A stretch of 6,828 nucleotides of DNA from JBBQKP01 sp038326995 (GCA_038326995.1 JBBQKP010000185.1:1-6828); one strand, 5' to 3'; positions 1 through 6,828 are shown, counted from the first letter of the stretch. Notes: generated from the sequence alone by a model not told the origin. Numbers and translations are program-made.

Positions 1-3000
1 CCGCCGCCTGCGCGACTTGCCTTACCACCGCCCCGGCGTCTCGAAACACCTGCGGGCTCCACACCCGGTGCAATTTCCAACCCTGATCCTCCTCGATCTT
101 CGTCCGAAAAATATCCCACTCGACCGGATCATCCACCAGCGCAAATCGCGTCCCATCAACCAGAACGCCCAGCGGATACTTGCCCTGCCCGTTTCGCAAT
201 GCGATATCGACGGCGAACCCTTCGTTGCCGAAATATACATCCGACGCCAGGCCCGTTTTCTCATTCACCAGCTTCGCCAGTGCGTGCGCAAGTGGCGAAG
301 GAGACTTCGTCGGAAGCAGCGTCACGCCGGTTGTTGGCATCGTTTTTACCGCATCAAGATCGGGCGTCTTGTACAGAGTCGCCAGATCCTCCGCATATTT
401 CAGGTACGCAAATAGCAGATACCCGCCCGTCGCGGCGCTTCCTTCAGGAACGGGTGGCAAGCCGCGATAGCTCGATTGCGGAATGCTCGTCACCAGATGC
501 ACCGCCAGCCGTGCGCGCGTGACCAGGACGTTCAGCCTTCGACCGCCGCCCTGCTGCTGAAGCGGCCCAAACCGCTGGAAGAATTTTCCTTCCTTCGTCG
601 GCCCGTACGTCGTCGAGATCACCATGTGGTCGCGCTCGTCGCCCTGAACGTTCTCCAGGTTTTTCACGAACAACCCTTCGAATGCGCCCCTGCTCATTCG
701 GTTGCGCGCCACATCAAGCTGCTTCGCGAATTTCTCATCCTCCGCGGCCGCGTCGTCCAGAGCCTCAAGAATCACGTCGCGCTGCGCGACGTTCATGCAC
801 GCAATCCCGACGCTGGGCGGCTCGGGCTTCATCAACAATTCCTTCACCACCTCCACGACTTTTCTCGCTTCGATCTCGTTCTCGCTGTTTTCATAAATCC
901 CCTCGGCCCGGATCAGCCGAACCGGCGGAAGCGCGTCGCGTCTGTCAGGGTGGCCGGGAATCGCCTGCAAGCGATCGCGGTAAAACTGGTGATTGCTGAA
1001 CTCGATCAAATCCGCATTTTTCGATCGATAGTGAACATCGAGATACGCATGATCAATCTGCAGATGCAAAGCGGCCGACAGCAGATCTTCCGTCTGACTC
1101 TGCTGCTTCTCAAAGAGCGACTGCGCATCATCGCGATCATCGTCGATCTCGGCATCGATCGAAGTTGATTCGAAAAACCGTGTCGGCGGCAATTGCTTCT
1201 CATCGCCCGCAACCACCATGCGCTTCGCACGCGTCAGCACGGGCAGCGCCTCTTCAAGTCTGCACTGCGACGCTTCATCAAAAATCACCACATCAAAAAC
1301 CGGCAAGCGCGCAAAGAGCTGCGCCACCGTCTCCGGACTCGCCATCCATACGGGCCGAAGTTCGAACAGCGGATCGCCCCCGGCCGTCGTCGAACCCTGC
1401 TCGATCACACGCCGGAGCCGCGTCGCGTTCTTTCCCGTCATCGTAAGTCTTCGCTTGAGGTCGGCCCCGATCGCGCTCAATCTCGACCCCGCATCGTTGG
1501 TGAGGCGTTCCTGCTGGCGCGTCGTCCAAAGGTGCGCCACGACGTCGCGCATGATCGTACGCCGCTGTGATTGAAGCTCGCGATATCTCGCAAACGCAGT
1601 CGCGGTGCGCTGGGCGTCGATGTTCTGCAGCGAAGGGTCGGCCAGGAGTCTGGCGCGAATTTCCGACGCGATCGCATTCTTCTCGATCGCGGCCATTGCG
1701 CCGCGTGCGTCGGTCCCGCCGGCAACGAGTTTTCGCATCGCCGACGCGACTTGCGGCGCGAGCCCGCCGAGCGTTTTCTCGCACCGGACAATGGATTCGA
1801 GCGTATCGAACTTCACGAGCATCTCGCCGAAAGTCTCACCGAGCGCTTCGTGCGCGTAGAGGCGTTTGCGAATCGCCTCGCGGCCTTGCTGTGAGAAAAT
1901 TCGCGTCGCGTCGATCGCGAGCAGCGCGTCCGTAATGGTGCTGGCCCGCTGTGCGGAAGCACCCATCGCCGCCGCCGTCGCACGGGCCTTCTCCGGGCTC
2001 TTGAGCAGCTCGCCCAAGATCGACTTAAGCGATCCCAGCGCGGGCTGATTGTCGACCGCGCTCAATAGCGCGAGCGTGGCGACGTGCCCGCCGATCTGCG
2101 TCTGCAATTGCTCATCGGGCAGCGGCGAATTTCCATCGGGCTTCGTGCCCGCGAGTTCGTGCGTGAGGAATGTGAGTGTGATTCGATCTTTGAGTCTCAG
2201 CACGTGCTCGCGTAAACGCGCGGCAGAATCCGGTGCGAGTGACAATCCGAATTTCGCCAGCACCATCGTCGCTTCACGCTTGCGACCAAACGCGAAAACA
2301 CTGTTCCATTTTCCCGCGACGCTCAGATATTCGCTCAGCATGTCGGCGTCGCGCTGCAGATCATTGGGCCCGGGCTGATTTAGTTTTGCCGGCACACTGG
2401 AATTGAAAAGCGGCTGCCTGTTCATCAAATCAAAGTCGGGAGGCGCGAGTCGGATGCGGTCCAGCATCGCCGCAGCCTCGGCAAGTCGTCCGTTGTAGCG
2501 CGTGCGGAGATTCGCGTCTGTGCTCGCCGCCCAGAAATCACGCACGCCTTGCGGCACCGCAGCGGCCGACTGAATCAGCTCGCTGCTCTTTACGAGCCCC
2601 GCCACCTGCGTTGAAAGGTCCGTCCCGTCAATGAACGTCGGCAACTGTGCGTTGACGGTCGCGTCCGCACGCTTCACCGCGTCGCACGCGCGCGTAAGAG
2701 TCGTTTTGATTTCGTCCACGCCGCGCGACAGCAACATGCCCAGATCACCTCCGACTAATCCCGCGAACGGATTCGTCGGGTACGCCGCCGCTTGTGCGCG
2801 CTCGAAAAGCTCTCGCAAATCCGTCGCCTGCGCGGCGAGTTGCTCGGGCTTGATCTCAGACAACTCACCCTCGAGCATCACGCCCGCATCGTTGATTGAT
2901 AGCCACCTGCCAACCAAATCGCTGAAGCTCGTGCCCGTCGGCGTCGGCGGATTCATCAACGATTTGTGCGCGCCCGACAGCTCGTTATGAAGGGCCGCCA

Positions 3001-4459
3001 TCTGCTTGTCTATCTCCTCGAGCATCGGCTGCGCTCTAGGAAATAACTTCGCATCGACCAGGCCTTCGAGTTGTTCTCGCACGGATCGGTAGAGGTCGCG
3101 CTGGTCTTTTTGCGGGTCGTGCACGACGGCGCAGAACTGCCCCACGCCCACGGCGTTCAGGCGATTGAGCACGACGTCCAGCGCAGTGCGTTTGTCGCAC
3201 ACGAAGAGCACGCGCTGACCTCGCGCGAGATTGTCGCCGATGATGTTGACGATCGTCTGACTCTTTCCCGTTCCCGGAGGGCCGTGGACGACGACGCCTC
3301 GCGAGGACTGGGCAATGCGAACGACCTGCTTCTGGCACGGGTCGGCATCGGCGACGAGCTGCACGGGAGTTGCTAATTTCTGCGACGACATTTTACTAGT
3401 CACGTTCGCGGTATCGCCTGTGATCGCTCCGGCATTCGAGGAGGTGACGGTTTCAATGACGGGTTCGTCCAGCACCGCGCCGAGCTTGATGAACGCCTCC
3501 GCCGGGCCGCGGATTGTCTCGCCCGCCTTCATCGATTTCATGTCTTCGATCAGTCCCTGGTTCGCCATCGGAAACAGACCGAGCACGGCCGCGGGGATGA
3601 TCTGCCTCGCGTCCTTTGCGTCGTCGCCTCTGGGGGCGCTTATCAATTCGAACGCCTGATCGAGAAGCAGGTCGATCGGCTGATCAATCGACGGCGCATC
3701 AGCGTCGGCGGAGAAGGGGAGGAACTCCGGAACCTTGATGTCGAGCGCGCCGCACGCCGCCTTGCAAAGCCGCACGATCTCTCGCACGGGCTGTGCGCCG
3801 CCTTCGTCTATAAATTGCTGCGCGAGATTCGCCTTGCCCGTGAGCTGGCTCAGCCAGGCGAACAGCGCGGAGTTTGGCACGACGCGGTCCATGCCCTGCC
3901 CGAAACACTCGATCGTGATCGACGGCGAGGGCGTGCGAGTCACTTCGATCGTCACCGGAATAAACGCGACGGGCGCGAGCACGCGGCGGCTGATCTCCGC
4001 GCCCAGCGCTCCCGGCGGCAACGCGAGCAGCGGGAACCCCACCGACAGCACATGCACTCCCGTATCCAGCGTGTACGTCCGGGCGTCATCGGCGATCACG
4101 CGAAGCTTGGTGAGCAGCGCCGACTGAGCAGTCCATTCACGTGAGGCGGCGGTTTCGGTCTCGATCGATAAGTCTGTCGCGCTTTGCGAAGTCGCGGCGT
4201 CTGTCGGCTTCTTCTTCTTGCCGAATCTCCCCGAAATATTGCCCGAGGGCGCAACCTTGCCGACGATTTTGATCTTCTCTGCATCACCCAGAATCGCACG
4301 CAGGACGGCCACGGGTGTGACGTCTTTGAACGCCGCGATCGAGATGAGATCGACGCGTTGTCGCGAATTATGCGGCCGACAATTCAAGGCCGGGCCGTTC
4401 AACAGCCCCGCCATCAGGCGATCCAGTAATTTTGAGAGCAGTATGTTCGAGTCACTCAT
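1..4459 (-). CDS. Giant DUF4011-like SF1 helicase with C-terminal Vsr/MTES_1575-like domain (3' end cut by window)
   Basis: Translating the minus strand from ATG 4459 gives 1,486 codons with no stop before the window edge. An in-frame TGA at 4490-4492 with no start codon before 4459 fixes the start. Residues ~110-215 resemble DUF4011 (TGVHVLSVGFPLL, then a LAPVAFIPVTIEV strand pair). The SF1 UPF1/DNA2-like core follows: Q-motif-like DADPCQ (371-376), Walker A GPPGTGKS (393-400), DEASQ motif II (1061-1065), GDEKQLPP motif III (1085-1092), HYRS (1143-1146), ENVQGDERD motif V (1269-1277) and RRLNVLVTRAR motif VI (1307-1317). The ~660 residues between motifs I and II are a mostly helical insert. 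Residues ~1386-1480 match the Vsr-like/MTES_1575 fold (VDIAL, LGVLVDG, GWKLHRVWS), but expected catalytic residues are replaced. A basic KKKK linker lies at 81-84. Expected activity is ATP-dependent translocation on or unwinding of nucleic acid in the cytoplasm. An anti-phage role (Hhe-like) is an inference from domain order. The family is secure; the substrate is unknown. Confidence 0.93.
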   Translation of the reverse strand, partial: MSDSNILLSKLLDRLMAGLLNGPALNCRPHNSRQRVDLISIAAFKDVTPVAVLRAILGDAEKIKIVGKVAPSGNISGRFGKKKKPTDAATSQSATDLSIETETAASREWTAQSALLTKLRVIADDARTYTLDTGVHVLSVGFPLLALPPGALGAEISRRVLAPVAFIPVTIEVTRTPSPSITIECFGQGMDRVVPNSALFAWLSQLTGKANLAQQFIDEGGAQPVREIVRLCKAACGALDIKVPEFLPFSADADAPSIDQPIDLLLDQAFELISAPRGDDAKDARQIIPAAVLGLFPMANQGLIEDMKSMKAGETIRGPAEAFIKLGAVLDEPVIETVTSSNAGAITGDTANVTSKMSSQKLATPVQLVADADPCQKQVVRIAQSSRGVVVHGPPGTGKSQTIVNIIGDNLARGQRVLFVCDKRTALDVVLNRLNAVGVGQFCAVVHDPQKDQRDLYRSVREQLEGLVDAKLFPRAQPMLEEIDKQMAALHNELSGAHKSLMNPPTPTGTSFSDLVGRWLSINDAGVMLEGELSEIKPEQLAAQATDLRELFERAQAAAYPTNPFAGLVGGDLGMLLSRGVDEIKTTLTRACDAVKRADATVNAQLPTFIDGTDLSTQVAGLVKSSELIQSAAAVPQGVRDFWAASTDANLRTRYNGRLAEAAAMLDRIRLAPPDFDLMNRQPLFNSSVPAKLNQPGPNDLQRDADMLSEYLSVAGKWNSVFAFGRKREATMVLAKFGLSLAPDSAARLREHVLRLKDRITLTFLTHELAGTKPDGNSPLPDEQLQTQIGGHVATLALLSAVDNQPALGSLKSILGELLKSPEKARATAAAMGASAQRASTITDALLAIDATRIFSQQGREAIRKRLYAHEALGETFGEMLVKFDTLESIVRCEKTLGGLAPQVASAMRKLVAGGTDARGAMAAIEKNAIASEIRARLLADPSLQNIDAQRTATAFARYRELQSQRRTIMRDVVAHLWTTRQQERLTNDAGSRLSAIGADLKRRLTMTGKNATRLRRVIEQGSTTAGGDPLFELRPVWMASPETVAQLFARLPVFDVVIFDEASQCRLEEALPVLTRAKRMVVAGDEKQLPPTRFFESTSIDAEIDDDRDDAQSLFEKQQSQTEDLLSAALHLQIDHAYLDVHYRSKNADLIEFSNHQFYRDRLQAIPGHPDRRDALPPVRLIRAEGIYENSENEIEARKVVEVVKELLMKPEPPSVGIACMNVAQRDVILEALDDAAAEDEKFAKQLDVARNRMSRGAFEGLFVKNLENVQGDERDHMVISTTYGPTKEGKFFQRFGPLQQQGGGRRLNVLVTRARLAVHLVTSIPQSSYRGLPPVPEGSAATGGYLLFAYLKYAEDLATLYKTPDLDAVKTMPTTGVTLLPTKSPSPLAHALAKLVNEKTGLASDVYFGNEGFAVDIALRNGQGKYPLGVLVDGTRFALVDDPVEWDIFRTKIEEDQGWKLHRVWSPQVFRDAGAVVRQVAQAA

Positions 4460-4468
4460 GAATTCACG

Positions 4469-4498
4469 ATTGTAGAGACGTTCGTGTCGTCAGGACAA
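4469..4498 (-). promoter_or_regulatory. Candidate sigma70-type promoter of the helicase gene, near-leaderless
   Basis: On the minus strand, TTGTCC (4498-4493, 4/6 match to TTGACA) is followed after 18 bp by TACAAT (4474-4469, 5/6 match to TATAAT). Only 9 bases separate the -10 box from the ATG at 4459. Transcription would therefore start at or within a few bases of the start codon. No Shine-Dalgarno sequence is present, which fits leaderless translation. This is a pattern match only. Confidence 0.45.
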
Positions 4499-4538
4499 TT
4501 ACGGCTTTGCGTCACGTCTGTTTGCAACAACCATCGCC

Positions 4539-4571
4539 GCGCTTCGCAATTGCGCGCCGATCGCGAAGCGC
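4539..4571. repeat. Perfect 9-bp inverted repeat upstream of the beta-helix gene
   Basis: The arm gcgcttcgc (4539-4547) is the exact reverse complement of gcgaagcgc (4563-4571), separated by a 15-base loop. It ends 23 bases before the ATG at 4595. It could be a repressor operator, or an RNA hairpin in the leader that affects translation. No U-tract follows, so a terminator is unlikely. Confidence 0.5.
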
Positions 4572-4581
4572 CCGCCGATCG
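4555..4581. repeat. 9-bp direct repeat, cgccgatcg twice, 18-bp period
   Basis: The word cgccgatcg occurs at 4555-4563 and again at 4573-4581. The copies interleave with the right arm of the inverted repeat at 4539-4571. A spacing of just under two helical turns would put the copies on roughly the same DNA face. However, the word contains CGATCG, which is common throughout this window, so chance is a real alternative. Confidence 0.3.
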
Positions 4582-4594
4582 TCAGAGATTCAAA

Positions 4595-6337
4595 ATGAAA
4601 AACACCGCACAACGCCTTTCGATTTTCTTATTCCTTCTCATCAACATGGCGACGATCACTTACGCACAGCAGGCCAGCGACCGGCAGATCGACATCACAG
4701 TCAGAATCGATGGACAGGAAATCCGATTCGTGCCCGAAACTCGTTCGCCTCCAACGACGTTGCCCCCAGCGACGTTGCCCCCAGCGACGATGCCCCCAGC
4801 GACGATGCCCCCAGAACAGCAGGCGGCGGCCGAGTCGACGCTCGAAGTTCCCGCGACCCTTTTCAGCAGCAGCGATGTGATCGCGTCGCACACTTTCACA
4901 AGGTCCAGAGAGACCGCACAACCCGCCGCGACGACCACGCTTCGCGGTTACGCGGCGGCCTTCACTTTCGATTCGCCGGGCGTGATGCAGATTTCTTCGA
5001 GCGATTTTTTCGCGAGAGTTCGACTGGTCGCCGATACACGCAGGCCGATCTTCGTCGCGGCCAACGGAGACGACCAGAATGACGCCTCCACGCCCGAGCG
5101 GGCAGTGCGAACGCTCGCGCGTGCTCAGCAACTGTTGCGCGGCCGATCGCACGTCAAATTCCGGCGCGGCGACCGGTTTGAAATCCAACGCGAGCTCACG
5201 ATCGCGGCGACGGATGTTGTCCTATCCGCGTTCGGCGATGTGAACCTAGCGCAGCCGACCATTATCTGGGCGGGCGTAACGTCTTTTCCGTGCATGATCC
5301 AGGTGATGCCCTCGGCCGACCGCGTTGTGATCGATTCGATCACGTTCGACACCAAGAATCCCGCATCCAACTTCGACCACGTCGGCATGCCCGACGCCAT
5401 TCGACTATCGGGCGGGTCGCGAATCACCATCAGGCGATGCGAATTCAAAACCGTCGGTGCGGCCGTGAATGGGAATGGCAACCCGGCCGGCGTGCACATC
5501 GATGAATGCATCGCGATAGATGCAACTGGCCTGCGCGGTTACTTCGCGTGGGTTCAGGGTCGCGACTGGACCATCTCCCGAAATCGCGTGGCAAACAGCA
5601 CCAGAGAGGCCGTCATCCGCGTCGGCGGGGGGTCGAGAATTCACATTCATGACAACGACCTGACCAACCTCGACAGGCGACAACTTCAGACCAATCCCGA
5701 CCTCAATGACTACGCAAAGAATGTGCTCACGATTCAAAAAGGCGATCGCGTTGTCGTCACCAACAATCGTATCAATGGCAATGCGACGTTCGGCCCGCTG
5801 GGCGGCGCGGACGGCGTTCTTGATATCGCGGCTAGATGGAATCAGGCGCTTTGCGAGGGCAACACAATCAACGGACAGGTCACGATTCATCACGGCGCGG
5901 CCGACGTGCAGGTCGTGTCGAATGTGATTCGCCGCGATGACGATCTGGCGATCAATATCGAAGGCGCGAGTGTGCTCTACTCGCGTACGACGGCGCGGAC
6001 ACTGATCTCAGGCAACACGGTGCACAACGCAGGCTCACGCGGCGTAATGCTGCGTGCGGCGTCGGGCGCGGCCGACATCACCATGACCAACAACACCTAC
6101 CTCGCGCCACAACTTCAGACCGGAGCATGGACGACCGCCTTTGTTTATGTAGAAGCGACTGACCTTTCGTCGTTCGAGCAGGTGAGCGGTAACATCTGGC
6201 CGAGGTCGGCGGTGACGCTATCGTTTGCACGCGGCGGGCTGTTTTACATCTGGCCGAGCTGGGCGGACCAGCGCGGGTATCTGTCGCTCGACGCCTGGAA
6301 CACGATGCCGCAGGTGGGAATGGATCGCGTGGAGTGA
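4595..6337 (+). CDS. Secreted right-handed parallel beta-helix protein
   Basis: The product is 580 residues. The frame is open upstream to a GTG at 4484, but the ATG at 4595 is preferred because a Sec signal peptide follows at once: basic n-region (MKNTAQR), hydrophobic core LSIFLFLLI, and cleavage probably after TYA (24/25). Only a weak AGAG sits upstream. Residues ~32-51 form a short strand-rich segment, followed by a Pro/Thr linker (52-73). FVAANGDDQND (153-163), followed by a helix with TLARAQQLL, is typical of the N-terminal cap of pectate-lyase-like beta-helices. Roughly ten PbH1-type rungs follow at ~240-505 (for example RVVIDSITFD, SRITIRRCEF, RVVVTNNRI, DITMTNNTY), with the Asn turns expected of such solenoids. 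The Trp-rich C-terminal ~50 residues probably cap the helix. No lyase or hydrolase active site was recognised, so it could be a polysaccharide-active enzyme, a surface protein or an adhesin. The fold is confident; the function is not. Confidence 0.9.
   Translation: MKNTAQRLSIFLFLLINMATITYAQQASDRQIDITVRIDGQEIRFVPETRSPPTTLPPATLPPATMPPATMPPEQQAAAESTLEVPATLFSSSDVIASHTFTRSRETAQPAATTTLRGYAAAFTFDSPGVMQISSSDFFARVRLVADTRRPIFVAANGDDQNDASTPERAVRTLARAQQLLRGRSHVKFRRGDRFEIQRELTIAATDVVLSAFGDVNLAQPTIIWAGVTSFPCMIQVMPSADRVVIDSITFDTKNPASNFDHVGMPDAIRLSGGSRITIRRCEFKTVGAAVNGNGNPAGVHIDECIAIDATGLRGYFAWVQGRDWTISRNRVANSTREAVIRVGGGSRIHIHDNDLTNLDRRQLQTNPDLNDYAKNVLTIQKGDRVVVTNNRINGNATFGPLGGADGVLDIAARWNQALCEGNTINGQVTIHHGAADVQVVSNVIRRDDDLAINIEGASVLYSRTTARTLISGNTVHNAGSRGVMLRAASGAADITMTNNTYLAPQLQTGAWTTAFVYVEATDLSSFEQVSGNIWPRSAVTLSFARGGLFYIWPSWADQRGYLSLDAWNTMPQVGMDRVE
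4748..4807 (+). repeat. 15-bp tandem repeat (4 units) encoding a PPATL/PPATM linker
   Basis: Four 15-base units, plus the first six bases of a fifth, lie in frame within the beta-helix gene. They encode PPTTL, PPATL, PPATM and PPATM. The first unit is the most divergent. The last three differ only at ttg versus atg, which implies recent duplication. The product is a flexible Pro/Thr spacer between the N-terminal segment and the folded region, a usual place for glycosylation or cell-wall-spanning linkers. Unit number could vary between strains by slippage without breaking the frame. Confidence 0.85.
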
Positions 6338-6375
6338 GTTGCACGCGGGGTGTTTGAATGGCATATCATCCGGGC

Positions 6376-6828
6376 ATGGCAACAGTATCAAGACGCGATG
6401 TACTAGCGGTGTCGGCGGCGTGCGCGGCGTGCGCGTGCTGTGGACTGTCGGCAGAGGCTGAAGATGTGGCCGCAGATCAGTTCGCTGCAGAGCAGCTGAT
6501 CGCGGATACAAAGCCGCCCTTCGACGCCGGGGCCATTGCCGACTTTTCGCAGGCGAAGGTCTACGAGCAGTTCGCGCGTAAAGGGAAGTTGCTGATCATC
6601 AACAAGGACCAACGCGTTTTTGCTTCCAGCAGCATTTGCCCGCACAAAAGTTGCGTCGTAAAGCTAAGAGGCGACAAGCTCGTGTGCCCGTGTCATGGCA
6701 GCGCGTTTGATGATGTCGGCACCGTGCTGAGCGGGCCGGCGAAGGAGTCGTTACTTCGCTTTGCAGTATCCGTGAAAGACGGGCGATTGAACGTGGATCG
6801 GACGAAGAGCTTCGCGGAGCGAGACTGG
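6376..6828 (+). CDS. Tat-exported Rieske [2Fe-2S] protein (3' end cut by window)
   Basis: 151 codons are visible and no stop is reached. SRRDVL at residues 5-10, followed by an Ala/Cys-rich hydrophobic stretch, is a twin-arginine signal or uncleaved anchor, as expected for a protein exported folded with its cluster. The Rieske domain occupies ~50-141. C88-P-H90 and C104-P-C-H107 supply the two Cys and two His ligands. C93 and C106 are placed to form the disulfide of the bc1/b6f-type (high-potential) class. GSAFD and LSGPAKESL complete the pattern. HxGC is changed to HKSC (Ser92). The visible sequence passes the last Rieske strand, so little is missing. The gene starts 38 bp after the beta-helix stop and could share its transcript. 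An in-frame ATG at 6358 is an alternative start, adding six residues; 6376 gives the more typical Tat n-region. The role is electron transfer at the membrane or in the periplasm. The partner is unknown: no cytochrome b or oxidase subunit is visible. Confidence 0.92.
   Translation, partial: MATVSRRDVLAVSAACAACACCGLSAEAEDVAADQFAAEQLIADTKPPFDAGAIADFSQAKVYEQFARKGKLLIINKDQRVFASSSICPHKSCVVKLRGDKLVCPCHGSAFDDVGTVLSGPAKESLLRFAVSVKDGRLNVDRTKSFAERDW
6415..6432 (+). repeat. 9-bp tandem duplication in the Rieske Tat signal
   Basis: The unit gcggcgtgc is repeated exactly twice in frame, encoding AAC-AAC, and is followed by ACC. It lies inside the hydrophobic segment of the signal sequence. It lengthens that segment and doubles a cysteine, so it may be a recent slippage event. 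Confidence 0.6.

Noticed and set aside
476..1168. Plus-strand 230-residue ORF, and other plus-strand ORFs between 17 and 4429
   Set aside because: They lie antisense to the continuous helicase frame, are rich in Arg/Ser/Ala as shadow frames of GC-rich genes are, and show no domain motifs.
3036..3348. Short minus-strand ORFs over the Walker A region (also 1293-1791, 3699-3908, 4096-4299)
   Set aside because: These are out-of-frame readings inside the helicase gene. The true frame carries the helicase motifs and stays open throughout.
4494..4550. Possible plus-strand promoter boxes (GACAAT at 4494-4499; TTGCAA at 4522 with CGCAAT at 4545)
   Set aside because: Each match is weak in at least one box (3-4 of 6), so no promoter for the beta-helix gene is called.
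4484..4594. Upstream GTG start (4484) for the beta-helix protein
   Set aside because: It would place 37 Arg-rich residues before a clean signal peptide, and would put the inverted repeat inside coding sequence.
4628..5188. Minus-strand 186-residue ORF with a GHRRW/GQRRW repeat
   Set aside because: The repeat is only the antisense reading of the Pro-Pro-Ala-Thr minisatellite. The plus-strand frame has a signal peptide and beta-helix rungs.
6338..6375. Possible terminator or regulatory element between the beta-helix and Rieske genes
   Set aside because: The 38-bp gap shows no hairpin with a U-tract and no convincing -10 box.
6218..6645. Minus-strand ORFs across the beta-helix/Rieske junction
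   Set aside because: They are antisense to two well-supported genes and have no recognisable content.

Overview
The window (6,828 bp, GC-rich) is almost fully coding. It holds three protein genes: one very large gene on the minus strand that runs off the left edge, and two co-directional genes on the plus strand. The two arms diverge from a 135-bp intergenic region. No tRNA, rRNA, CRISPR array, insertion sequence or transposase was seen. No gene gap exceeds 135 bp.

Organism: there is no taxonomic marker gene. High GC, weak or absent Shine-Dalgarno sequences, a secreted right-handed beta-helix protein and a giant SF1 helicase of this kind would suit a planctomycete (for example Phycisphaerae-like). 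That is an inference, not a demonstrated assignment.

Left region (1-4459, minus strand): a single reading frame stays open for 1,486 codons and is cut by the window edge. The product has a DUF4011-like N-terminal region, a UPF1/DNA2-type superfamily 1 helicase with all core motifs, and a C-terminal Vsr/MTES_1575-like nuclease-fold domain. The helicase core is split by an insert of about 660 residues between motifs I and II. This DUF4011-helicase-Vsr architecture resembles single-gene anti-phage proteins reported under the name Hhe. The nuclease domain looks degenerate at its expected active site, which is the most interesting point here.

Divergent region (4460-4594): it contains a good -35/-10 pair for the helicase, with the -10 so close to the ATG that the mRNA would be leaderless or nearly so. 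It also contains a perfect 9-bp inverted repeat and a 9-bp direct repeat just upstream of the plus-strand gene.

Right region (4595-6828, plus strand): a secreted 580-residue right-handed parallel beta-helix protein with a Pro/Thr linker encoded by a 15-bp minisatellite. After 38 bp comes a Tat-exported Rieske [2Fe-2S] protein, cut by the right edge close to its natural end. These two could be co-transcribed, but nothing shows that they work together, and neither has an obvious link to the helicase. The neighbourhood therefore does not itself look like a defence island.
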